Origin: RGIG8748 sp045545635
GTDB lineage: Bacteria > Bacillota > Clostridia > UMGS1810
DNA: 15,324 nt
Assembly: GCA_045545635.1 (NCBI GenBank)
Contig: JAZQBI010000159.1
Span: 1-15,324 of the forward strand
Direction: 5' to 3'
The stretch's first letter is position 1; each line of letters begins with the position of its first letter. Under the pieces are notes generated by a model, which made no database searches, had not been told where the DNA came from, and saw nothing but the letters and a program-made list of their open reading frames with translations. Positions 7,768-15,324 of the stretch are shown in pieces. Made by a program: the position numbers and the translations under genes.

Positions 7768-10700
7768 AAATTGATTGTTGAATATATCAAATGTCTTGTC
7801 ATCAGTTCCGTCAACGGTAACCTTGTCACCAACAAGAACAATCTGATGTTTGTTATTCCATACAACTGTCTTTCCAAGGGCTTCTGTTATATCCCTCACA
7901 GGAAGAAGTATTCTTCCGTTCATGGCAACGGAGGGAGCTTCAAGAGCAACTTCAGTGCCATTTACAAGCATCTTATTTTCTCCCGGCTTAAGAGATATTG
8001 TCTTTTGACTGCTCTTAATAGTGGCATGAGTACCATCCCAGGAAACAGTGTAGCCAAATGCATCTGCAAGAAATCTCAAGGGCAAATAAGTTTTGCTGTT
8101 GATAATCTGAGCAGGAACATCGGGAATTTCCATTTCTCCACCGTTCAAGAATGCTTTTGTAGTTCCAATCTTGAGAGCTACAATGTTGTCACCCTTAAGG
8201 AAGAACTGATGTGCAAATTCAGCAAAATCGTTTTCTATAGCTGTCTTCTTTATTGCCGGAATGACAACCTTGCCTTTGCCGCTTCCGGTAATGGTAATCT
8301 TGACAGTACCGTTCCCGCCAAAGTCATTGAAAACAAATGCTCCAAGTGGCTTCCAGCCGGAAGTACCGCTGGAGAAATCAATCTTTCTGTTTATTACCAT
8401 TTCCGAGGAACCATCGTAGTTAAATGCGATATTCATACTTGCATCGGGATCTCCGTCTTCCACTGCATCATGCCAGTAATAGAACATATCTCTGTCTTCC
8501 CGTTTTCCTTTGAGAGTATATGTACCTGTTCCTGATTTGAATTTGGAAATAACTGCACCTTTCTGATTATATCCAAGTGTTGTTCCACCGGTAGATGTCC
8601 ACTGATCTTCGGTGTCAAATTCTGAAGAGTCATCTGTGTATATAATACTTTCGCCTCTGGAGGAAATATCTGCAGGAGGTTCATAGAAGCCTTCGGGGAG
8701 AGAATCTGCAGGTGCAATCTGAACTTCGCCGTTAGGTGGTTTGATGCAGAAGTAACCCTCTGAATAAATGGGAGTTTCGCTATCATAAAAATCAAAAATC
8801 GTTTCTCCATCTACTTTAAAGAACACCTGTACGCCGCCATCACAATCAACAGCACCGAATTCGATATCATACCACTCACCGGGCTCTATAACGGCATCAT
8901 TTGGCTTTGTTTCCAGAACGCCTGTAGCACCGGCACCGGGCATATATTTCTGGAATTCAAATATATCGGGTTTAACAACAACAAGGTATTGAGTACCGCT
9001 ATAAACATTTCCGGTGGGATTTTCCTGTCTTATCGTAATACCTATCCAATTAGAGGACATATCGGTTTTCATACGGAACTTAATTGGGTTATAGTTCTTT
9101 ACATCACCCTTATATGCCACAGTTCCGCTTCCGTTAAGAGAAGCGATTCCGTCAGAAACTGCGGCTATTGTTGTTGCACTGTTTGCAACCTGCCACAAAT
9201 TAGGATTGCTTGTATCAACTGTCACATAAGCATTGTTTTTAAACGCATTGATACCCTTCATTGACTTAACAAGACGGTCAGTCATTTCGTCAACTGTGCT
9301 CTGACTTACTGCGTGGGATTTGTAAATATGCTTTGCATCTTCAAGAAGAGTCTTAAAGAGTTCTTCTGTTCCCACCTTGAATTCACCTGCATTACCTGAA
9401 CCGTCCTTGATAGGTGCAAAAGCTTCTTCTGCCTGATCAATGTAGGATTTCAGGAATGTTTTGTCAACGCTGTCCTTAACCGATGTTGTGAAGAGGAACG
9501 GAACACCGCTGCTCTCCCACTCTGCACCAATCTGTTTGGTGATATTGCGTGCTTTAACCTTCCAGTAATAGCTCTTGCCGCGGTCAAGGTCACCGATATT
9601 TGCATACTCAAAAACGGTTGTTCCGCTTGCCACTACATTTTTAAGTTCGGGGTCTGTAGCCACAACGTAGTCATATTCGTCCGCATAAAGTGCAGGCTCC
9701 CAGGCAAGCTGAATATCCTTGTTTGACATTCCGTACTCGCCGTTTTTGGGGTAAATCTGGCGGAAAGGATCAAGAGGATTTGTAACCTCCATAACATCCT
9801 TCTGTATGCCGATTTCGTCCATGCTGAAGTTCTCATCTGTCATTATATGTTCGTCAAGACCAAGCTCCTTTGCCACATCAGCCTTTATACGCCAGTCGTG
9901 GTTTTCGTGGTCTACAAAGATACTCATATCCTCGCCAACGTAGTTGTTTTCAACTTTACCGTATGCTTCTGCATTTGGCTTGATGTTGTTTTTAGCATTA
10001 ACAGTTACATTACCTACAGCACTTGCTCCGTAAGCAACAAAATATCCGTGTTCAACTGTTTTTTCATATGCACCCTGCATGTAGTTGTATTTACCAAAGG
10101 GATCTGGCAAATTAGCGAGAGCATTCGCAATCCTGTTGAGAATTTCACTACTACCGTACTTGGTATCACGTTCACTCATCATTATGCCTGTTCTTCCGGT
10201 TGCGGTGATATTATAATTTTCGGTATTATATGCACCAACACTGAAGATTGCATTTGTGGAGCCGTCATCTCCTGCGATAATGATATTGTTGTTTGCAGTC
10301 TGACCGCTTATCCAGTCATCAAAGTATATACCGTTACATGCATACGACGGGTCAATTGCCGAAACAAAGTCGTGGAGATAATTGTAATTAACCTGAGTAC
10401 CGAAGGAATCCTGTCTTGCACCGGCATAGATAAGACCGTAGTCAGCAAGAGTACGGAGACCGTTGGCAATTTCATTGTAACTGATATCCCATTCTGTACC
10501 AACACCATAGAGAATATTCATACCGCCGTAGATGTGGTGAATAAGGTTATTCTTAACAACATTACCAACTGTTGCATTATTCTTGTACCAGGAAGTGAGA
10601 CCTGTGGTAACCGCAAAACCTGAACCCTGAATATTTTCATGTCCTGTGTTGTAGAAGTGGTTGTTTACTATTCTGTTGTTCTCGTGTTCGAGATTAGGGA

Positions 10701-11937
10701 AGTTTTTAGTCCAGGAATATCCCTTATTATATAAGAATACTCCAAGTGCTCCGGTATTGTAGAAGCGATTTGCTTCTATTGTATTTTCCAGTCCCGTAAT
10801 CTGAATTGCACTGCCGCCTCCATTATAGCGGAAGGTACAGTTACGAACAGTCATATTATTGCAATTAAAGAATTCAAAAAGTGCATGAGGCTTTTCATCA
10901 ATTCTGAAGCCTTCAAATGTAAGACCGTCAAAGGTGATATGATGTGTATCTTCAAAATACAGATATACATCCTTGCTTACACTGAGGCGAAGCTCATCAT
11001 CTGCGGAAATCTTGTACGGAGGATAGAAATAGAGTGTCATTGTCTCTACATCTATAAAGTACTCACCGGGAACATCGAGTTCTTCCGGCATATTGAGTAC
11101 TCTCCAGGTTCTGCCCGGTTTTGCACCACCGGTGCCGATGTACTTGAATGTAAGCGTTTTGTTTACTTTGTCAACATCAGTTATTCTGTTCCACTGTTCA
11201 AGATAAACATTACTCAGATAACCACGGACAATAGCTGTGGAAGGATCACCCCATCTGTCAAAGGTGGAATCATCGTATTTAACAACCGGCATCTGATCGC
11301 CGCTTCCGGAATGTACAACCTCTTTGAAGATAGAAAACTCACCGTAGTTTGGCCACTGGCAAATCCACTGTTCTTTGTTATTAAGAAGAAGAACGAGATA
11401 TTCAAGGGTACTTGGCACGGAATTATTCTTACTTTTACCATAGAGCATATCAAGGTTATTCCGTTCAAAGCCCTGAGCCTTGAGGTCAAGAGCACCAATG
11501 TACGGCAGTGCTTCAGGTTTGAATCTCAATTTCATATCCTTGTCGGTAACGGGTCCGAATTTAGTTACATCAATGTTTTTAAAACCACTGAAAACAACCT
11601 CGCCGTCACCTGCCGCCTTGAATGTTACGGGAGCGTTTTCACTGCCTGAAGCCCCTCCGGTAAACTTAATAATATTATTGAGTCTATATTCACCACCATG
11701 AATAAGAACATCCACTGGAATTCCGGTATGTTCCGTCCTTGCAACAACCTTGTTTGCCTGTTCAATGGTAGCAAAAGGTTTTTCTGCAGTACCGGGATTG
11801 GAGTCATCGCCTGTTGTACTTACATGAAAAATTATTTTGTCGGGAGTTGCCTCTGCCATAACAGTCATATAAGTTGCTGATATCATTATAACACATAAGG
11901 CAAGAGCAAGAATCCCCTTTAAATGTCTTTTAAACAT
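7753..11937 (-). CDS. Secreted multidomain right-handed beta-helix protein, GH141-like, with C-terminal copper-amine-oxidase-N-type modules
   Basis: 1394 residues. Signal peptide 1 to about 30 (VMAEA end). About 35-720 is a right-handed parallel beta-helix opening with HVSTTGDDSNPGT and PFATIEQA, with WPN (194-196), PGEYFIDVETMTLYFYPP (290-307) and DYGLIYAG plus GIYFDDWISGQ (499-546). The last group carries conserved acidic residues and is the likely active site. The pattern resembles GH141 and related beta-helix polysaccharide hydrolases. Then come a fibronectin-III-like domain (about 725-818), a helical FIVAR-like spacer (825-900), a lectin-like beta-sandwich (905-1075), a possible golvesin-type domain (1100-1235) and two copper-amine-oxidase-N-type repeats (1245-1370: KTYLPLRFLADAFG and GRILLPVRDITEALG). 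There is no oxidase domain. AAAGGAG (11946-11952) lies eight bases before ATG. It follows its paralogue by 18 bp. The enzyme role is inferred; polysaccharide lyase is an alternative. Confidence 0.88.
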   Translation of the reverse strand: MFKRHLKGILALALCVIMISATYMTVMAEATPDKIIFHVSTTGDDSNPGTAEKPFATIEQANKVVARTEHTGIPVDVLIHGGEYRLNNIIKFTGGASGSENAPVTFKAAGDGEVVFSGFKNIDVTKFGPVTDKDMKLRFKPEALPYIGALDLKAQGFERNNLDMLYGKSKNNSVPSTLEYLVLLLNNKEQWICQWPNYGEFSIFKEVVHSGSGDQMPVVKYDDSTFDRWGDPSTAIVRGYLSNVYLEQWNRITDVDKVNKTLTFKYIGTGGAKPGRTWRVLNMPEELDVPGEYFIDVETMTLYFYPPYKISADDELRLSVSKDVYLYFEDTHHITFDGLTFEGFRIDEKPHALFEFFNCNNMTVRNCTFRYNGGGSAIQITGLENTIEANRFYNTGALGVFLYNKGYSWTKNFPNLEHENNRIVNNHFYNTGHENIQGSGFAVTTGLTSWYKNNATVGNVVKNNLIHHIYGGMNILYGVGTEWDISYNEIANGLRTLADYGLIYAGARQDSFGTQVNYNYLHDFVSAIDPSYACNGIYFDDWISGQTANNNIIIAGDDGSTNAIFSVGAYNTENYNITATGRTGIMMSERDTKYGSSEILNRIANALANLPDPFGKYNYMQGAYEKTVEHGYFVAYGASAVGNVTVNAKNNIKPNAEAYGKVENNYVGEDMSIFVDHENHDWRIKADVAKELGLDEHIMTDENFSMDEIGIQKDVMEVTNPLDPFRQIYPKNGEYGMSNKDIQLAWEPALYADEYDYVVATDPELKNVVASGTTVFEYANIGDLDRGKSYYWKVKARNITKQIGAEWESSGVPFLFTTSVKDSVDKTFLKSYIDQAEEAFAPIKDGSGNAGEFKVGTEELFKTLLEDAKHIYKSHAVSQSTVDEMTDRLVKSMKGINAFKNNAYVTVDTSNPNLWQVANSATTIAAVSDGIASLNGSGTVAYKGDVKNYNPIKFRMKTDMSSNWIGITIRQENPTGNVYSGTQYLVVVKPDIFEFQKYMPGAGATGVLETKPNDAVIEPGEWYDIEFGAVDCDGGVQVFFKVDGETIFDFYDSETPIYSEGYFCIKPPNGEVQIAPADSLPEGFYEPPADISSRGESIIYTDDSSEFDTEDQWTSTGGTTLGYNQKGAVISKFKSGTGTYTLKGKREDRDMFYYWHDAVEDGDPDASMNIAFNYDGSSEMVINRKIDFSSGTSGWKPLGAFVFNDFGGNGTVKITITGSGKGKVVIPAIKKTAIENDFAEFAHQFFLKGDNIVALKIGTTKAFLNGGEMEIPDVPAQIINSKTYLPLRFLADAFGYTVSWDGTHATIKSSQKTISLKPGENKMLVNGTEVALEAPSVAMNGRILLPVRDITEALGKTVVWNNKHQIVLVGDKVTVDGTDDKTFDIFNNQFGGDK

Positions 11938-11955
11938 TGCACACGCTCCTTTCCT

Positions 11956-14900
11956 CTACTCTAATACATTCTTCTTTGCAATAGGATCAATAGATCCATC
12001 CTTTTCCCATGCAAAGATATAAATCAAATCACCATAAGAATAATCTATAGGCTTATCAAGCTCGGCTCTGTAGTTATTGACACCTGAAGCACCAACGCAA
12101 TTCTTAGTGTAAGTCAGAACTTGTTTTAGCCTTTCTCCGGAATTACTGTAAAGAGAAACAATAAAATCGTATTCTTCAGCAGAAGCCTTGCTGTTGACAA
12201 AATCGTATGTTACATACTTTGCAGTTCCGAAATCATTCATATCTTTTATTTCCTGATCATTTTCATCAAAGAATCTTATGTTTTTTATCTTGTAATCAGG
12301 ATTATCTATTCTGAATGTTGAAATACCACTGATACTTTCCCAACTGTCTCCCATTTCCTTGGAGTCATTGTGTGCGGTAACTCGCCAGTAATAGTTTGTA
12401 TCCTCACTAAGTCCGGAAATCTCCACAGAACTGTGAAGTGTGGTGCCGGAAGCAACAAGTTGGTCAAAGGCAGTGTCTGTAGAAACCTCGTAGGTATATC
12501 TGTCTGCATAGAGAGCCTTTTCCCATACAAGTGAAATACTTCCATCGGATTCTATGGTACGATTTACAGGATATAAATTAGAAAATACTTTATCAGAATC
12601 ACTATAGAGAATATAGTCATCTGTCAGTCCGATAGCATCCATACTGAAATTGGATTCTGTAAGAAGATTCTGTGCAAGGTGTTCACTGTAACCACTGATG
12701 AAAGACGTCTTCAAACGCCAGTCATGATTTTCGTGATCTACAAAGATATCGGAATATCCGGATTTTGTCTTTGCACCTGAAATATTACCATGTGAATCCG
12801 GTTGGGGAGTCAAATTTGAAGCCTGACTTGTTTTGAGATCAAGGGTGTGTGACTTCTGTGAACCAGAAAGTGCAGTAGCTGCCGAAGCTGTCGTGGTTAC
12901 ATCGACATGCATATTACCCCATGCTTTATTTCCGGTGGTATAGAAGTGATTGTTTGCATCTTCATCTATACTCTTTTTTGTAGCAGCTATCTGTGGATAT
13001 TTAGCCAGAATTGCTTCCGAAACATTGCTAAGTCCGGCGTAAGCACTTTGTTCGGTAAAGTTATTTACATTTCGGTCGGAGAATACCATACCGGTCTTTG
13101 CGCCTACAACAAGATTGTAATCTGCAGTACTGTCTCTGCCAACTGTAAGAAGTCCTCTGGTGTTCTGACCGTCACCGCCAATTATAATATTGTGCTTAGC
13201 TATTTGCCCTGACTGATAGTCATCCCAGTAGATAGCAGAAATGCTGTTTCCTGTGCCGGAACGCAGATTATGTGTAAAATCATGGATATAATTATGATGA
13301 ATATTTGTACCATACATATTGAGTCTGTTTCCGTTGTAGATAACACCTGCATCAGATACATAATGGAGAAGATTGTACAATTCATTATAGCTTATATCAT
13401 TATCCATACCACAATGCATAATTGCTTCACCATATGGAGTACCATGAACTAAATTGTTTTTAACAACATCTCCAATTATCTGTGGCTGAGATTGTGAACC
13501 GCCAATTCGTATATTAACAGTGGTGTTGTCCTTGCCGTGAGTACCAACTGTTGCACATTCATAAACGTGATTGCCAACAATAGCGTTACCACTTGGTGTT
13601 ACCGTGTTGGGATTGGCACCGCTATGAATATGAACAGCATTACCTCTTATGTAACGGAAATTGTTGTTTTCTATGAGCGAATTTTTGCTCTCGTTCAGGT
13701 AGACGCCAAAATTTCCGTTTTCCAGTACACAGTTTTTAATCTCAACATTTTCTGCCTTATTAAATTGTATAAGTTTGCCCTTGGAACCTCTGACAATAAG
13801 ATTATTGAAGCTTACATTAGAGATATCCTTTGCAGAAGAGCCAATAGCAGATACGTCAGAATAAGCAATTTCAACAAAATCAGAATTGGAAGCACAATCA
13901 GGTATGTAGTAGTACATTATCATAGTGTTTGTATCCACATACCATTCTCCTGGGATATCAATAGCCTCAAGAAGATTATTAACCGTAAACATACAATTAA
14001 CCGTTCCGGCTTTTTCCTTATCTCCGAATCCACTATACTGAGGAGCTGATACTGTGATGGATTTTGAATCAGATTCCACTCCGATAAGTGATGTATATTC
14101 ACGAATCCACGGTCTGCTTGAGATAAAGAAGCCTTCAAGATAAGCACCTGCAGTTTCTGACCACTTTGCAAACTCATTATTTGTAAAGGAATAGGTATCA
14201 TCGCTTACAGATAATGTGAGATCAGCATAATTGCCGTTTGGCCATTTTGCAATCGACTGAGGTTTGCCGTTAAGATAAACCATCGGCATTCCCATTTCAA
14301 ATTTTGAATGTTCAAAATTGCTTGCTGTTAAACCATATTCGCTAAGGTTAATCTGATAGACAAAGCTTGCTGCATTGGCATCAAGTCTTTCCAGCACATC
14401 TGCATCGCTTACTTTTCTGAATTCGGAAACGGGTAGTTTGGCAGCTTTGGAAATGACAGTCTTTTCTCCGGCAATACCGTTATAAGAAAGAAAACCATTT
14501 TCGGGAGCTTCAACATTTAACGGAATACCGGAATACTCGCCACCGCAGAGTATTATCTCACCACTGAAGCCAAATGAAGCCATTTTTTCATAAGCTTCCT
14601 CTGCCTTTTCAATGGTTTTCAAAGCTTCTGAAACACTGTTTCCTGAGTTATTGTCATTACCATTTTCGGAATCAACATAAATAGAAACAACAAATTCCGA
14701 AGCATTAAGTTTTCTGTAAGTGTCCTTGCCGTTATATCTGAAAACAATGATGTTTGATTCCATAAGCTCTGATGCATCAGAAATACGACATGTAAATGAA
14801 CCGTCTTCACTTACGGGAACATCCTCAACTGATTTGCAAACAACATCACTTCCTGCCACTGTAAACTCTTCGTAGGAATGTCCCAGAGTGAGCACATAAA

Positions 14901-15324
14901 CATCAAGAGTTTTGTTTTCGCCGTCATAAACTACTTTATCTTTTATCACAAGTTTTCTTTCAACAGAAATTTCAGTATTGTTTGCCAAAAATACATTGCC
15001 GTTATAAGAGATATACACCGAATCATCACTTTTGATATTTTCAACAGTAAAACTTGCAGAGTATCTTCCATCCTTGGATACCGGTATAAAACCTATGTAT
15101 TTAACGGAAGAAAGGAAATCTTCTGTTGTTATTGCAACAGCAAAGTCTGAATAGCTCTTGCCATCCGCAGGAATGACAATATATGCTTCTCCTACACCCT
15201 CAGCATAATCCAGGTGTCCTTCAATTGCCACAAGACCGGTTTTATCGTTTATAACCACCCGGCTATCAGATGCAGCAAGAGTGAATTGCGGACACAGAAC
15301 GGGGACTAACATACATAAAGAGAG
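11956..15324 (-). CDS. Secreted right-handed beta-helix protein, GH141-like, with N-terminal Ig-like modules; 5' end cut by window edge
   Basis: 1122 residues are visible. The reading frame is open to the right edge, and the first residues (LSLCMLVPVLCPQFTLAA) are the hydrophobic core and cleavage region of a signal peptide. The true start therefore lies outside the window; ATG at 15312 has no charged segment before the core. Residues below count from that Met. Two Ig-like modules (about 17-118 and 120-208) precede the beta-helix (about 211-900), which shows IYVDSENGNDNNSG, YLNGKPQSIAKWPNG (346-360), IPGEWYVDTNTMIMYYY (453-469), SDAGVIYNG (653-661) and AIYWDDYQSGQ (693-703). IFVDHENHDWRLK matches the paralogue downstream. 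A fibronectin-III-like domain (about 912-1002) and a C-terminal Ig-like domain (about 1008-1118) follow. No SLH, sortase or copper-amine-oxidase-N-type module is present, so it may be freely released or bound through partners. Polysaccharide hydrolase is likely; the substrate is unknown. Confidence 0.87.
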   Translation of the reverse strand, partial: LSLCMLVPVLCPQFTLAASDSRVVINDKTGLVAIEGHLDYAEGVGEAYIVIPADGKSYSDFAVAITTEDFLSSVKYIGFIPVSKDGRYSASFTVENIKSDDSVYISYNGNVFLANNTEISVERKLVIKDKVVYDGENKTLDVYVLTLGHSYEEFTVAGSDVVCKSVEDVPVSEDGSFTCRISDASELMESNIIVFRYNGKDTYRKLNASEFVVSIYVDSENGNDNNSGNSVSEALKTIEKAEEAYEKMASFGFSGEIILCGGEYSGIPLNVEAPENGFLSYNGIAGEKTVISKAAKLPVSEFRKVSDADVLERLDANAASFVYQINLSEYGLTASNFEHSKFEMGMPMVYLNGKPQSIAKWPNGNYADLTLSVSDDTYSFTNNEFAKWSETAGAYLEGFFISSRPWIREYTSLIGVESDSKSITVSAPQYSGFGDKEKAGTVNCMFTVNNLLEAIDIPGEWYVDTNTMIMYYYIPDCASNSDFVEIAYSDVSAIGSSAKDISNVSFNNLIVRGSKGKLIQFNKAENVEIKNCVLENGNFGVYLNESKNSLIENNNFRYIRGNAVHIHSGANPNTVTPSGNAIVGNHVYECATVGTHGKDNTTVNIRIGGSQSQPQIIGDVVKNNLVHGTPYGEAIMHCGMDNDISYNELYNLLHYVSDAGVIYNGNRLNMYGTNIHHNYIHDFTHNLRSGTGNSISAIYWDDYQSGQIAKHNIIIGGDGQNTRGLLTVGRDSTADYNLVVGAKTGMVFSDRNVNNFTEQSAYAGLSNVSEAILAKYPQIAATKKSIDEDANNHFYTTGNKAWGNMHVDVTTTASAATALSGSQKSHTLDLKTSQASNLTPQPDSHGNISGAKTKSGYSDIFVDHENHDWRLKTSFISGYSEHLAQNLLTESNFSMDAIGLTDDYILYSDSDKVFSNLYPVNRTIESDGSISLVWEKALYADRYTYEVSTDTAFDQLVASGTTLHSSVEISGLSEDTNYYWRVTAHNDSKEMGDSWESISGISTFRIDNPDYKIKNIRFFDENDQEIKDMNDFGTAKYVTYDFVNSKASAEEYDFIVSLYSNSGERLKQVLTYTKNCVGASGVNNYRAELDKPIDYSYGDLIYIFAWEKDGSIDPIAKKNVLE

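Noticed and set aside
7822..8211. A true copper amine oxidase
   Set aside because: Only the N-terminal-type repeats are present; the large catalytic domain with its topaquinone Asn-Tyr-Asp/Glu motif is absent.
7735..8535. A 266-codon plus-strand open frame
   Set aside because: Antisense to the well-supported copper-amine-oxidase-N-type and golvesin-like region; low-complexity Cys/Ser-rich translation and no start signal.
9847..10623. A 258-codon plus-strand open frame
   Set aside because: It lies fully inside the beta-helix gene on the other strand, is Cys/Ile/Thr-rich without any domain, and has no ribosome binding site; a shadow frame.
10885..11649. A 254-codon plus-strand open frame
   Set aside because: Antisense to the N-terminal beta-helix region, with no recognisable domain or ribosome binding site.
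15310..15312. ATG as the true start of the rightmost gene
   Set aside because: The frame stays open upstream to the edge with more hydrophobic signal-peptide residues (LSLC), and no charged n-region follows the ATG; the start is outside the window.
1..15324. CRISPR array, tRNA, rRNA, insertion sequence, riboswitch
   Set aside because: No regularly spaced repeats, cloverleaf genes, transposase or terminal repeats were seen, and the only gap above 21 bp (2805-2958) is explained by a hairpin and promoter.

Overview
All genes in this window lie on the minus strand. The DNA encodes six large proteins in two compact, co-directional groups, with almost no non-coding space. S-layer homology (SLH) modules, a copper-amine-oxidase-N-type surface module, strong AGGAGG-type ribosome binding sites and Gram-positive signal peptides point to an anaerobic Firmicute (class Clostridia). 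It was probably a plant- or host-glycan degrader, as in pectin-degrading gut and rumen Clostridia that carry many SLH proteins. That assignment is inference; no rRNA or other marker gene is present.

In transcription order (high to low coordinates), the first group starts at the right edge. It holds a 5'-truncated secreted right-handed beta-helix protein (11956-15324), a second, paralogous 1394-residue secreted beta-helix protein (7753-11937), a secreted 579-residue protein with three C-terminal SLH modules (6014-7753), and a secreted 1013-residue protein with N-terminal SLH-type modules and a long unrecognised beta-rich body (2959-6000). Spacings are 18 bp, a 1-bp TAATG overlap and 13 bp, so the four are very probably one operon. 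The 154-bp gap after it holds a strong hairpin and then a sigma-A-like promoter.

The second group is two tandem paralogous family-3 glycoside hydrolases without signal peptides (1191-2804 and 1-1169), 21 bp apart; the last runs off the left edge. Both keep the features of NagZ-type beta-N-acetylhexosaminidases: the KHF motif, an Asp-x-His dyad and a TDA nucleophile.

Working model (inference): the beta-helix proteins are exported polysaccharide hydrolases or lyases resembling family GH141. The two SLH proteins decorate or organise the cell surface. The cytosolic GH3 enzymes finish imported oligosaccharides or recycle amino-sugar glycans. No transporter, regulator, mobile element, tRNA, rRNA or CRISPR array was seen. 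No stretch above 300 bases lacks a gene.
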